Shown: positions 25,423-35,319 of the stretch, one piece after another
Layout: each line of letters starts with the position of its first letter
How positions within the stretch are numbered: the stretch's first letter is position 1
Source: Gilvimarinus xylanilyticus
GTDB taxonomy: Bacteria > Pseudomonadota > Gammaproteobacteria > Pseudomonadales > Cellvibrionaceae
Direction of reading: 5' to 3'
Length of the DNA: 64,000 nucleotides
Assembly (NCBI RefSeq): GCF_024195295.1
Contig: NZ_JAMFTH010000004.1
Coordinates: 248,001 to 312,000, forward strand
Translations under genes and position numbers: made by a program
The notes under the pieces: generated by a model
What the model was told of the DNA's origin: nothing
Seen by the model: only the letters and a program-made list of their open reading frames with translations
The model's database searches: none

Positions 25423-26895
25423 TCAACCTAAACTGGATTCAGCACTGCTCGGCTGAGATGACTCCACTGAACTACTACTTTGCACCGGCTCGGATGAACT
25501 GCTAACACTGCTGCTCGCCTCGCTGGAGGCCTCACTGCTGGCCTCGGCCGACGAACTACTGGAAGATTCTACCGACGATGAACTTGCCTGCTCGCTGCTG
25601 GCAGCGCTCGATTGCGATGACGCCTGGCTACTGACGGCGCTGGACTCGGACGAAGCCGCTTCGCTAGAGCTGGATTCTACCGAGCTTGCCTGGCTAGACG
25701 ACATGTCACTGGAACTAGATTCCGCTTGGCTGGAACTAGACTCTGCCTCACTACTATCACTGGAAGACGCCTCACTGGAACTACTGGCAGGCACTGACGA
25801 AGCGCTAGAGGAATTCTCACTACTTGCCGCGCTGCTCTCGCTAGAACTACTCACCACCGAGCTGGATTCGGACGAAGACGATTCGCTGGCACTGCTATCC
25901 GACGAGCTACTAACACTGGCGGAGGACTCACTAGAGCTAACCGACGATTCACTAGAGCTACTACTGGAAACGCTGGAATCGGACGATGACACCTCACTTG
26001 AGCTGCTAGAGACCGAGCTGCTCTGGCTGGATGAAGAATCGCTGGAATCGGAGCTGGAACTTACCACCGAACTGCTTGAACTGGAAACAGATGAACTGCT
26101 GGATGACGATTCAGACGAGCTGGATTGCACACTGCTAGAACTGGACGACAAGGGTACCGCGTCAGGAATAGCGGTGATATTACCCATGCTGATCAATTCA
26201 ATCAGAGTGGGGTAATCGGTCACATTCACGCCTTGCTCTATAGACCACTGCAGCTGGTCCAGCACCTTGTCCCACGCATCGCCAATGGTAAAAGCCTGAT
26301 CGAACGGCGAAAACTGCCCGGCGGGTAAATCATACCCGGCGCTTTGCAGCTGGGTGTAAATTTCATCGGTAGAGGTTTGCAGGTAAACGTTCACGTTTTG
26401 CCAGTCGTTTGAGGCAAACCAATCGCTGGGCAGCTGGTTACCCGCATTGGCGATAATCATATCGGTAAAGGGGGTGATATTGACGCGACCACCCACCTCG
26501 GTATAGCTGTGCAGGGTGACATTGGGGTTGCCGCCCGACACCTTCAGTGCGCAGGGCAAACCGCCGGTGGCAACAAAACCGCTAAACGCGCCCTGGGCAT
26601 CAGTCGTCACCTGAGTGGTAAATTCGCCACCATCGGCACACTTGGCTAACACTACCGCATTGCGAACCGCCGCGCCCACCGCCGCCAAACCATTAACCTG
26701 GGTAAGCGCCACACTGCTGACCGCGGATGACGAAAGACTAGATGCCACGCTAGAGCTGGACACCACCGGCACCGAGCTAGAGCTTTCCGTCACCGCGCTG
26801 GACGAGACCTCGTCCTCCTCAATCGGCCCGCCCTCGCAAGCCGCCAATAATCCACCGGCTAAAAACAGCCCCACTAAGCGCCCCAGTTGCCACAT
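25423..26895 (-). CDS. Lipoprotein with a very long poly-serine C-terminal tail
   Basis: About 490 residues from ATG 26895, which has GAGG 8 bp upstream and starts a good lipoprotein signal (LVGLFLAGGLLAAC, lipobox LAAC). After a short Ser-rich linker comes a domain of about 180 residues (VNGLAAVGAAVRNAVVLAKC to LIELISMGNITAIPDAV) with a carboxypeptidase-regulatory or Ig-like beginning (TTDAQGAFSGFVATGGLPCA). The remaining ~240 residues are almost only Ser with single Glu, Ala, Val and Asp, and no domain follows. Poly-Ser linkers usually join domains in Cellvibrionaceae enzymes, so a terminal tail is odd. The shape suggests a surface stalk; function unknown. Confidence 0.8.
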   Translation of the reverse strand: MWQLGRLVGLFLAGGLLAACEGGPIEEDEVSSSAVTESSSSVPVVSSSSVASSLSSSAVSSVALTQVNGLAAVGAAVRNAVVLAKCADGGEFTTQVTTDAQGAFSGFVATGGLPCALKVSGGNPNVTLHSYTEVGGRVNITPFTDMIIANAGNQLPSDWFASNDWQNVNVYLQTSTDEIYTQLQSAGYDLPAGQFSPFDQAFTIGDAWDKVLDQLQWSIEQGVNVTDYPTLIELISMGNITAIPDAVPLSSSSSSVQSSSSESSSSSSSVSSSSSSVVSSSSDSSDSSSSQSSSVSSSSSEVSSSDSSVSSSSSSESSVSSSESSASVSSSSDSSASESSSSESSSVVSSSSESSAASSENSSSASSVPASSSSEASSSDSSEAESSSSQAESSSSDMSSSQASSVESSSSEAASSESSAVSSQASSQSSAASSEQASSSSVESSSSSSAEASSEASSEASSSVSSSSEPVQSSSSVESSQPSSAESSLG

Positions 26896-26919
26896 ACCGC
26901 TTCCCTCAAAACCGTTCAA

Positions 26920-27491
26920 ATAGGCGCTATTTTCTAGGATTTAGCCGGGTAATACCAGTGTAATAGGCCAGGAATGCGACGGTGATTTTCCCGATTCAAC
27001 CGATGTAGCTCCGAGTCGCTCTCTCTAGCTGGGTTCCACCTATGCTGCGACAAGTCGTGTTTTTTAACTGGATTCCGTGTCGGGGCACGGAATGACGTGA
27101 GGTCGGGAATGACGCTCCCTCGCGGAAATGCCGTTGATTAGCGGAATGGCTCTCTTTGGCTTGAATAACGTTCCTGCGCGAGAATGACAAAAAAATAAGC
27201 ATTCCTGTATGGCAAAACATACCAGTCTACCCGTCATTCCCGCCCTCCACACTTACGTCGTCATTCCCGCGAATGCGGGAATCCAGACAAAAAGCGCAGT
27301 TTACTGCAAGACGTCATTCCCACGCAGGAACGTCATTCCCGCGGAGGCGGGAATCCAGCTAAAAAGTGCGGCTTAGCCACGATATCGCTGGAATCCAGAT
27401 AAAGAGTATATAGCTATGCCACTACATAGCTGAAAACCAGACAAAGAGTGCGGCTCGCCGCAACGACGACTAACCATTAGAAAACTACCAA
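26920..27491. repeat. REP-like repeat cluster
   Basis: 27031-27114 is a copy of the long repeat (GGGTTCCACCTATGCTGCGA, CGTGTCGGGGCACGGAATGA). From 27235 to 27460 come more palindromic units such as CGTCATTCCCGCGAATGCGG and CCGCGGAGGCGGGAATCCAG, with CCAGATAAAGAG and CCAGACAAAGAG spacers. The first 60 bp (26920-26980) upstream of the lipoprotein gene hold its promoter region. No credible gene. Confidence 0.82.
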
Positions 27492-30400
27492 TCACTCCCC
27501 AAACCCCAACGGCAGACCCTTTTTATCAAATATTTGCTCTATCTGGCCATGCCACTTACGTTTGGAAGCAGTTAATTTCATATCCAAATTCAAGCAATCT
27601 TGAATAACCGGTGCAACAGAATCCGTCGTCAGCTGCCGCTCGAAAATCAAGCGGCCTTTTGCACCCTGCTCTGCGTAGTGTCCAGCCATAAACTTTTTAA
27701 GCTCAACCAAAAGCGTTTGCCTGGTTACTGGAATAACCGCGCCGTTATCCACCCACTCTTGCATTCCTGGGGTTGGCTGGGCAAAAACCGTTACTCCCAT
27801 AGCCAGGGCATCGGTTAACTTTGCCGGCGTCTGATACTGAGCAATTGCGGAGTCTGCATCTTGTAACAAAATAGTGATATCGCCCGCTGCTACCACACTG
27901 GCTACGGAATCATAGGCTTGGTTTCCGGCAAACACGCAATTAAGCGAAGGCAATTGCTTTAGCTCTTTATACAAAGACTGCTCAACTTCCCCGCCCACAA
28001 TTAAATAATAAACGTTTTCCTGCTTTAATGCCGACAAAGCTTTTGCCGCCTCAAAAATACCTTTATGACGTCGCGGGGTTCCCACAAAAATGGCCACTAA
28101 AGCATTTTCCGGAATTCCAAAACGCTGCCTGGCCTCCTCTTTTAGCTTGGCTGATGGCTGGTAGCGACTGGCAGGTCTAACATGGGGAACGATTGCGCCG
28201 CCATACTTGGTCTGTAGAGCACCATTCGCCACCGTAATACCATCAAAATCATCCACCATAGCTGCCGCTAATTGAGTCCAAACGCGCTTGTGCAAGTTTT
28301 TTAAGGGTGGCAGCTGACCATGCTCGGCAATATAATCTGTAGGCTTAATGGGAGCATCCGCTTTAACAATAGCCAGCTCTTCGTCATCCACATCCACAAT
28401 AACTTTTGCCCCCCACATCAGTTGGTATAACCAACCGATGATAATATTGTGGATGCGAGGCTTAGATAAGTGTAAAAGATCAACGGGGTGCCGCGCCACG
28501 AACGACAAAGCCTGAAGCACAAACTCAGCTTCATTGATCACTGTAAAACTATGACAGCTTATGCGGCTATCGTTTACCGGAGGCCAAACCTCGCTACCAA
28601 AGGAAGGTAAAATGCAGCCAAGAATCTCAACCTCGGCATTATTCGGATAACTTTCGGCTAATGTTAAAGCTCTTCCTGCCGGATTATGCGAGAGCTCCCA
28701 ACTGCAAACACCAACCGTAAAAGTGCGCGACGAACGTTTTTCTAACCATGTTTCGCGCAGCCGTTCGAAGATAAGAGAAAACCCAGCTAACTGTCCCTGG
28801 GAAAGCTTTACGGCGTTGATATAACACGCGGCTGCCGTCCGAGCATCCTCCCCCAATGCTTCGTTGCCCCGCTGTAAATACTTAGGGAGATTACCACTAT
28901 GCTTAGGCTTCAACGAGTCCAGCATGGGACGATAAACTCTTAGCGACTGTTCTCGCTCGGGGTTATCGGGCTGCCAGTCCAGCACGCTAAATCCATCTTC
29001 TAGGTAATATTGCTGATCATCCGCTTTTACCTTACCGCCCCACTTATGTACAAATACTCGGCGGTTCTGCTCTATATATCGGCCACGCCCTTTGCTTTTA
29101 GACTCATAATGAATAACCCGACTATCCGGAACATAAGCCGCCTTTAATCCCGTTTTATTCCCAAGACGTAAACAAAGGTCTATATCTTCCTGCCCATTAA
29201 TATAAAGCGGATCAAACCCCTCTAACTCTGCAAAATCAGTAGCTTTAACGCAAACACAGGCTGCCGTTACTGCCTGAAATTGACGCGGTTTATAGGCGTG
29301 ACACTCTTCAGGTTTTAATCCAGCGTAAATGGGATACCCTAGCGAGCTTCCAGTGGAAAATACAACCCCCATACATTGGACTGTACCATCTGGGTACAGC
29401 AAAAGTGGCTGCGAAGCGAAAGCCTCACCAGCTTCTACCGGGCCCAGCAATGCAGAAAGCCAACCGGGGGTTACTTTCGTGTCATTGTTAAGAAAAACAG
29501 CATACTCACCGCTGCTTTCACAAAAGCCAATATTGCAACCCAAAGCAAAGTTTAGGTTTTTCTTGTTTTTTACAATTTTTAAAAGCGGGTACTCGCGAGC
29601 CAAAGACTTTAAAGTGCTCTGGGTTTTGTCGTCGCTACCATTGTCTACAACGGTAACTGTAAAAGAACGATCACTAAGCTCTTGGTAAAGGGACCTTATA
29701 CAAGCAGCTGTAAGATCAGGTTGGTTAAAGACCGGAACAATCACAGAAACTGAACCAGGTTCCCGGCTCTTTGTAACAGCACGCTCCCAGGTTAAGTGTT
29801 TTCGGTTGTGGGTTTTTAGCGACCACGCCTCAGACGCGGCTACCCGCTTATCAAACTGACCAACAAGTAAGTAGTGTCGATACAAATCAACCTTACCCTT
29901 CACCACACCTTGAAACGGGTAGTTTTTCTCCTCTAATAATTGACTCTCCATAAGCAATCGAGAGTTTTCTTTATAGTTAGACAACTCACGAGATAACTGT
30001 CGGCTCAAGGCTTGATTTACCCCTTGAGTAACTGACACCGTTTCTATTGCGTAAACACCTGCATTATGTATTAAGCCGATAGAAGGCAGGGAGCGCCGAC
30101 AAAACAGCGCAAGAATACCCTCAACAGCATGAACCAGCTGCCCATCTGAATGGTAACTAGCATTAAATAACGCACGATTATTTGTCGCCCAGCGAGCCAA
30201 GGGGAGCAACCGTTCTATACGCGCTGCGAACATAGTCCCGATAAAAAAGCCCCAATCATTGGGCAATGGTTTCAGATGCGGAAATTCCGTCAACAAAAAA
30301 TCAAATGCGGTTTCATTCTCTAGCATCAGGCGCCTGCCAGAGCAAAAATAGGGTCCAACACCGACCATATCAAGGCTTCGGTTCAGGTTAAGCTGAGCAT

Positions 30401-30773
30401 AAGCATAATCAGACCACCTCAAGTCAGTTACAGTATCACTTAGTGCCCTACCCCAAATAGCACTTGCTTTACCTGAACCTCGCTTGGTATGCAATTTAAT
30501 AACTGTGGTAAAGCCTCTTTCCGCCAATTCCGGTAGAACTTGCAGAAAGGGCACTATATCCATGCCAATGTTCGGGCAATCCCGCACGTGGGCAACTAGG
30601 CCATGTCGAGCTAATAGGGTCTGTACATCTGTACGTTTTTCCGCGGAGACCGTCACCCAAAGCTCAAATCGGTCGTCGGAAGCCAACCAACGTAGCTGTC
30701 CCAGTAAACGTTCGGCAATATCCAGGTAAAAAATGTGCAACACAATGGCCAGGCGGCCGCCTGAGTCATGCAT
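27492..30773 (-). CDS. Three-domain glycosyltransferase: RgpF-like, GT2 and GT4
   Basis: 1093 residues. Residues ~8-290 match the rhamnan synthesis F family (LAIVLHIFYLDIAERLLGQL, CPNIGMDIVPFL, IKLHTKRG, NDWGFFIGTMFAARIERLL). Residues ~345-620 are a GT2 domain (VSVIVPVFNQPDLTAACI, VVDNGSDDKTQSTL, YAVFLNNDTKVTPGWLSALL, NGQEDIDLCLRLG). Residues ~700-1080 are a GT-B domain with VAIFVGTPRRHKGIFEAAKA and YQTPAKLTDALAMGVTVFAQ. Proteins of this plan build rhamnose-containing glycans, which fits the rml genes in the window. The start overlaps the stop of the upstream sulfotransferase gene by 8 bp. Which sugars each domain adds cannot be read. Confidence 0.88.
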   Translation of the reverse strand: MHDSGGRLAIVLHIFYLDIAERLLGQLRWLASDDRFELWVTVSAEKRTDVQTLLARHGLVAHVRDCPNIGMDIVPFLQVLPELAERGFTTVIKLHTKRGSGKASAIWGRALSDTVTDLRWSDYAYAQLNLNRSLDMVGVGPYFCSGRRLMLENETAFDFLLTEFPHLKPLPNDWGFFIGTMFAARIERLLPLARWATNNRALFNASYHSDGQLVHAVEGILALFCRRSLPSIGLIHNAGVYAIETVSVTQGVNQALSRQLSRELSNYKENSRLLMESQLLEEKNYPFQGVVKGKVDLYRHYLLVGQFDKRVAASEAWSLKTHNRKHLTWERAVTKSREPGSVSVIVPVFNQPDLTAACIRSLYQELSDRSFTVTVVDNGSDDKTQSTLKSLAREYPLLKIVKNKKNLNFALGCNIGFCESSGEYAVFLNNDTKVTPGWLSALLGPVEAGEAFASQPLLLYPDGTVQCMGVVFSTGSSLGYPIYAGLKPEECHAYKPRQFQAVTAACVCVKATDFAELEGFDPLYINGQEDIDLCLRLGNKTGLKAAYVPDSRVIHYESKSKGRGRYIEQNRRVFVHKWGGKVKADDQQYYLEDGFSVLDWQPDNPEREQSLRVYRPMLDSLKPKHSGNLPKYLQRGNEALGEDARTAAACYINAVKLSQGQLAGFSLIFERLRETWLEKRSSRTFTVGVCSWELSHNPAGRALTLAESYPNNAEVEILGCILPSFGSEVWPPVNDSRISCHSFTVINEAEFVLQALSFVARHPVDLLHLSKPRIHNIIIGWLYQLMWGAKVIVDVDDEELAIVKADAPIKPTDYIAEHGQLPPLKNLHKRVWTQLAAAMVDDFDGITVANGALQTKYGGAIVPHVRPASRYQPSAKLKEEARQRFGIPENALVAIFVGTPRRHKGIFEAAKALSALKQENVYYLIVGGEVEQSLYKELKQLPSLNCVFAGNQAYDSVASVVAAGDITILLQDADSAIAQYQTPAKLTDALAMGVTVFAQPTPGMQEWVDNGAVIPVTRQTLLVELKKFMAGHYAEQGAKGRLIFERQLTTDSVAPVIQDCLNLDMKLTASKRKWHGQIEQIFDKKGLPLGFGE

Positions 30774-32202
30774 AGCGATTCCAGATTTGAGTCACCCGTA
30801 GGGCTAAGTCTTCTCGCATGGCCTGGTGTTCCGTACCCGCCAAAGCCCGACTGACCGCTTGCCAGGCGGACAGTTCGTTTACCTGATGACGGGCCCACAC
30901 CTTGAACGCCGCCCGGCCCTCTTCCTGCCCACTTTTAAGTAGATAGGCAATCCGGTGCCGCTCCAGAATGTCCGATAAAGCCGAAGCAGAACCCAATAAT
31001 GTAATAGCCTCATCGGTACGTCCAAGTAAATCCAGTATTGTGGCCCGGTAATGTATTAAAATAGGCACCTCACCCAGCCGTTCAATCGTTTTGGCGAGTG
31101 ATGCTTCAGCTACCTCGGCCTGGCCTGCCACCAGTAAAATACAGGCTAAGCGAACATAGCCAGGACTATCATCGGGTCGCATGGCTATCGCTTCTCGGGT
31201 AAAGTGCTCTGCTTCAGTCAACTGAAGTAGCCGATAGGCTTTTTGCGCACGAGTGGACAGCGTTTTATGTGAGCGTTCATCCGTTTCCTCAGCATTCAGC
31301 GAAGCACTTCGCGGCTTCGCCGCTGGCGCTGAAGGCACTCCCTCAAATGGCGAGGCAGACAATAAACTGTGGGCTAACCAGCGGTCCTGCAATTTATAGT
31401 TGTCCGGCACCCAGCGGGGCGATTCCTGCTCCGCTCGGTGATCCGCAAAGGCTAACAAACGTTCCCACAGGACACTCATCCGGTCCTGGTCAGCCTGGCT
31501 CAAGTGCGTGCGAACGGATTCTGCCACCTCATCGTGTACCAACGAGGGGTTAATGGGGCTAGGCATGTCCGTAGCCAATGGAATACCAAATTGCTCATTA
31601 ACCAGCCCAGGTAAGGCCAAGCCTTGCATCAGCGACTGTTGTGTGACCACTAGGCGCTGCGCCGAAGGGCACGCTTCCAAAAAATCCAACACTTTTTGGT
31701 TATAGGCCATCCAGATCCGGGCCGCATGACCGGGCTCCTGCCAAAAACGACCATCAAGAGTAGTATTGCCGACGCCCAAAGCCATATCCCGCGTGGAGCG
31801 CTTCAGCAGTGATTGAATGCTCGCGCTCCAGTGGCGCAACACCACTAGGTACCGCCCTCGTTCACCCATCACCTGTTGCCACTGAGGCAACAATAAGCAC
31901 TGGCGCGGGTCTTTCATCCCCCAGAACTCGCCATGTAATTGATCCCGTAGCACCTTGTAGCGCTTTATTACGTCCAACCCAATGTTCGCGGCTATATCCA
32001 CCTCGCCGGAAAACTGCCAGTCAGTTCCCAGCGTCTTTAGTAGGTCATCGTGCAAGGCGACTAAGGGCATATCCTCGTAATGCCCCTCTGGATTCGACGG
32101 CGAAGGGGGCATCAGATACCCCCCCATGCACAAGCCAGATTTGTGTAGCCATTGGGCTACGACTGAGGTTAAGCTACGGTGAAATCCGATAACCGCTAAC
32201 AT
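30766..32202 (-). CDS. Sulfotransferase with C-terminal TPR-like region
   Basis: About 478 residues from ATG 32202; AAGGA 5 bp upstream and the immediate start of the fold (MLAVIGFHRSLTSVVAQWL) decide this start over one at 32256. Residues 5-19 form the PAPS phosphosulfate loop (GFHRSLTS), and VVLRHWSASIQSLLKRS near residues 120-137 is the 3'-phosphate site. After a linker rich in Ala, Pro and Ser, residues ~325-470 are helical repeats of TPR type (AEHFTREAIAMRPDDSPGYV). The substrate is presumably the glycan assembled by the adjacent multi-domain transferase, to which it is translationally coupled. The alternative is a sulfotransferase-like fold without activity. Confidence 0.78.
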   Translation of the reverse strand: MLAVIGFHRSLTSVVAQWLHKSGLCMGGYLMPPSPSNPEGHYEDMPLVALHDDLLKTLGTDWQFSGEVDIAANIGLDVIKRYKVLRDQLHGEFWGMKDPRQCLLLPQWQQVMGERGRYLVVLRHWSASIQSLLKRSTRDMALGVGNTTLDGRFWQEPGHAARIWMAYNQKVLDFLEACPSAQRLVVTQQSLMQGLALPGLVNEQFGIPLATDMPSPINPSLVHDEVAESVRTHLSQADQDRMSVLWERLLAFADHRAEQESPRWVPDNYKLQDRWLAHSLLSASPFEGVPSAPAAKPRSASLNAEETDERSHKTLSTRAQKAYRLLQLTEAEHFTREAIAMRPDDSPGYVRLACILLVAGQAEVAEASLAKTIERLGEVPILIHYRATILDLLGRTDEAITLLGSASALSDILERHRIAYLLKSGQEEGRAAFKVWARHQVNELSAWQAVSRALAGTEHQAMREDLALRVTQIWNRYA

Positions 32203-32218
32203 TTTAATCCTTAGTAAT

Positions 32219-34150
32219 TTACAACCGCTGCGGCCACGCCAACAATCGGACTTCAAGCACGCCGCCAGCGGACAACGCAGGCTCCGGCATATCTAATACA
32301 AACTGAGGGTCATTGCCTCGACTGAGTACACATGTGCGACCGGCGACATGATCCACCACCAGTGTCGCTCCTTTTTCGCCCGACAGCGCCGCACGCTTAT
32401 GATCCCAGCGCCAAAGAATGTCACCGTTAGCTTGCAAAACCGCCATGTTTTCAATTTCAAAGCAACCTGGGCGATTCGCTACATCGAAGCGCAATTTGGT
32501 GATCGCCTGTTCCGGGGCACCGATAGGTAAGCGCAGTACCTGGGGGCTGCCATGCAATGCCAGCGGAGCGGTACTAGCTTTAGTCTCCGAGAAACCTTCC
32601 GACTCCGTCGCCCAGTATAGTTTGGCCTCGTCCGTAAGCGAACGAGGCTTCTCCCGCACAATAAAGTGTTCGGGAGAAGGGAAAGCGGTACGGGTCACAT
32701 GCCGCCAATGAGCCGCCAGCGCTTTGTGGTCCGCCTCACCCAGTACATACCCAAGCCGACTAACAAGCGTGGCTGCCAGCGCCACCGGGTCTAACCAGCT
32801 CGTGTCCGCAGGCTCCGCTACCGAACGCAGCGCTGCAAAGGCTCTCAGTAATCCGACGTAGAGCACCGTCGCCAAAGGTGCTGTTGCTTCAGAGCCAGTT
32901 GTTTGCCGAAGGCATTCGAAAGTGCTGTCCGGGCGCCGAATCCAGCGGGCCGGTGTTGCCAAAAATAGCCTGTCCGGAACCCACAGATCATAATCCCCAT
33001 CGTAAGCCGCTGCATATGCACCCTTGCACTTTAATTCACTACCAGCTCCCAATGAGGCCAATAGACACCGAAGCCACACGGCACTCCACTGCATTACCTG
33101 TTCAAAGGTCCAGCCAGGAGTCTGCAGCAGGTCATCCAACCGGTCTAGGTGAACCGTGCCGTTAATATATGGCGCTACTGAATCAGGCTCGATATTGTTC
33201 TGGCTATAGGATTCAACTCGGATATGATGGTTTTCGAAATCATTCCCTGGCTCTACCACAAACCGAGTTTCGTCAACTCCATAGCCGGAATCGGCCTGTG
33301 AAAAGGAGCTTGCCAGCCAGCGCCCAAGCGAAAACAGAGAATCCGCCGACTTCCGGCCCAAAAACAAATAACCATCGCTCCAGTCCACCAGAGCGCCGCC
33401 CCGCACTATTTCGCCCAGCACGCGACTTTCAGAAAACCGCGCCAAGCGATCAGGGTCGTTACCTACCAGAGCGCGGCGCACCAACGTTTCGAGGTTCCAG
33501 TATTCACCCTGTAGACCACACCCTCGCGGCGACACAAGTAGTCGTGGCTGTTTCACAGAACCCATCAATGCACAAGGTTCTATAGTTTGAAATCCAGAAT
33601 TGGCTAACGCCTGGCTTATCGCCGCTGTTGACCAAAGCTTGGGCGAACCATTGGGAAAAGCTCCTTCGACTAAGGCGACTCCTTCGCGTCCATAGGCATC
33701 GCACTGACCATTAAAATGCCGCAAGGCCAGAGCATTGTGTCCTGCAACAACCACACAGCCATCGGGCGCCAAAATCGAGTAGGCCCGGCGCAATAGGTGC
33801 TCAAGAGGATTTGCCTCGCCTATATTGCCGGCAATCGTCTCGTGATAGCCCGCGATGACCACTAAATCATACCGCCCAGACAACGGCAAAATATCGGGCG
33901 TATCAATCTCAATAATCCGTAAATCGCCCCTCCAGCCAAACGGTTGCAGCAACGTCTCCGCAATCGGTGACAATGAGTGATATGCAACACAAGCTGAACG
34001 CTCTGTGTCCGATAGCCTCGCGAGAGAATGCCGAACATTGGCTGCTAATATATGAGCCGCTTTTCTACGAGAAAGAGTGCCTTCCGCCAACGCTCTCCGA
34101 ATTTGTTCCGCAGATAGGTCACCGGATGTTATACCGCTTAGGTCAACCAT
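32219..34150 (-). CDS. SAM methyltransferase-like protein of the polysaccharide locus
   Basis: 643 residues. Residues ~50-210 look like a Rossmann methyltransferase core (IIEIDTPDILPLSGRYDLVV, then SILAPDGCVVVAGHNALAL), although the glycine-rich first SAM loop is not typical. The following ~430 residues are a helical domain I cannot assign (SADSLFSLGRWLASSFSQAD, WTFEQVMQWSAVWLRCLLA, LWVPDRLFLATPARWI) and a C-terminal beta-rich part (LRLPIGAPEQAITKLRFDV to VLEVRLLAWPQRL) resembling a carbohydrate-binding sandwich. It is the first gene of the operon with the sulfotransferase and the RgpF-type transferase. Sugar O-methylation is a plausible job, by context only. Confidence 0.6.
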   Translation of the reverse strand: MVDLSGITSGDLSAEQIRRALAEGTLSRRKAAHILAANVRHSLARLSDTERSACVAYHSLSPIAETLLQPFGWRGDLRIIEIDTPDILPLSGRYDLVVIAGYHETIAGNIGEANPLEHLLRRAYSILAPDGCVVVAGHNALALRHFNGQCDAYGREGVALVEGAFPNGSPKLWSTAAISQALANSGFQTIEPCALMGSVKQPRLLVSPRGCGLQGEYWNLETLVRRALVGNDPDRLARFSESRVLGEIVRGGALVDWSDGYLFLGRKSADSLFSLGRWLASSFSQADSGYGVDETRFVVEPGNDFENHHIRVESYSQNNIEPDSVAPYINGTVHLDRLDDLLQTPGWTFEQVMQWSAVWLRCLLASLGAGSELKCKGAYAAAYDGDYDLWVPDRLFLATPARWIRRPDSTFECLRQTTGSEATAPLATVLYVGLLRAFAALRSVAEPADTSWLDPVALAATLVSRLGYVLGEADHKALAAHWRHVTRTAFPSPEHFIVREKPRSLTDEAKLYWATESEGFSETKASTAPLALHGSPQVLRLPIGAPEQAITKLRFDVANRPGCFEIENMAVLQANGDILWRWDHKRAALSGEKGATLVVDHVAGRTCVLSRGNDPQFVLDMPEPALSAGGVLEVRLLAWPQRL

Positions 34151-35319
34151 GACTCAGAGCTCCAATCCAGCATTTTTCCAGCTGCTTAACGTCATAATAA
34201 AAAACTCCTCTCAGCAGTGTCGCTCAGGCGCGCAGACGCAGGATAGGAAAGGGAGATATTGCAACTTTCTGAGCTGATCCGCAGGAATGTAGGAGGCGCC
34301 CAGAAAGTAGATCACATTATGCAAAACCACCCGGAGAGCCGCCATAGCTATTCGAACTTTATTATCACAATTTTTCCGTAGGTAAATAACCACAATCGCC
34401 TAAGCAACTCTGATTAAAGGTCTCAATTTACATATGAATAATCCGCTGCTGCAGCCAGTGTTCCTCGGCAGCTTCCCGCTTTGAAATGGACTGCAGCCAT
34501 GAACAAAAAATGCTTCAACACCACGATTCCTCTCCATAGTTCAATGCAAATAGGTTCGCCCTAGAAGATTACGCCTGAATGGCAATCAGCCTAGCTTGGG
34601 AATTATACTCCCAAATTCGCATCTCAACCCTGCCCCAATAGAGATCAATGGGTTTTGATCCTCCTCTGATCTGTACGCTCAGGGAGAAGTAAAGTTCTTG
34701 TGGTAGTGTGAATAACCGACATCATAATCTGGAAGAGTAGACCCCGGCCAAAGAAATGAATTTCTTAAATCGACCCATTTCAACGGAAGAACGTGAGCGC
34801 AAGAGCTGACCAAAAGCTGTGCCCCCCCCTAAAACTATAAACACTAACGCCACTTACTCACTCACAATCCCAGCAAACTGGTCGAAAATAAAGGGGTGGG
34901 AAATCTAAATCGCAGCACCATAGGCCAGCATGGCTGCGGGCTTCCAATACACCTCTAACTAACTATACTCTCTTCACTTCGAAAACACTGCCTACAAGTT
35001 AACAAATACGCCATACTTCGAGTGTAACTCTTGCCCTCGCCCGACCTAGCGCTCGAACGAAAAGCGCCACGCGATTCTAGCCTAATCAGTAGGCCCCAAA
35101 CGCTACTTAACTACTATACAAACAGCTGAACGAGACTCATTGACCTAAGATGAAAAGTCAGAGCTACCTGTCAAGACCTCCGAAACCTATATAACTCAAA
35201 GGTACCTGCTGAGGCACGTTGCACGCCACTCAAGTAGCTCGTAGCAGTTTAAGCCACCTGGCTCGACTTAGACCGAAAACAGTAAAACTCATTTATCAAT
35301 CACATCTGAACACATATTT
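34151..35319. other. Gene-poor, more AT-rich gap between two polysaccharide blocks
   Basis: 1.17 kb with no ORF of credible length, none of the REP repeats that fill the other gaps, and a lower GC look than the flanking left side. Short stretches on the minus strand around 34430-34490 and 34620-34760 look weakly like decayed coding sequence (for example SISKREAAEEHWLQQRIIHM), but I cannot place them in a family. The promoter of the minus-strand operon starting at 34150 must lie at the left edge. Probably a junction scar from insertion or deletion. Confidence 0.45.

Noticed and set aside
25703-26215. A 170-residue plus-strand ORF rich in Leu, Glu and Ser
   Set aside because: It is the antisense shadow of the poly-Ser coding region of the lipoprotein.
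34211-34393. A short minus-strand ORF in the 1.2-kb gap
   Set aside because: 60 residues, no ribosome site, no family, and surrounded by non-coding sequence.
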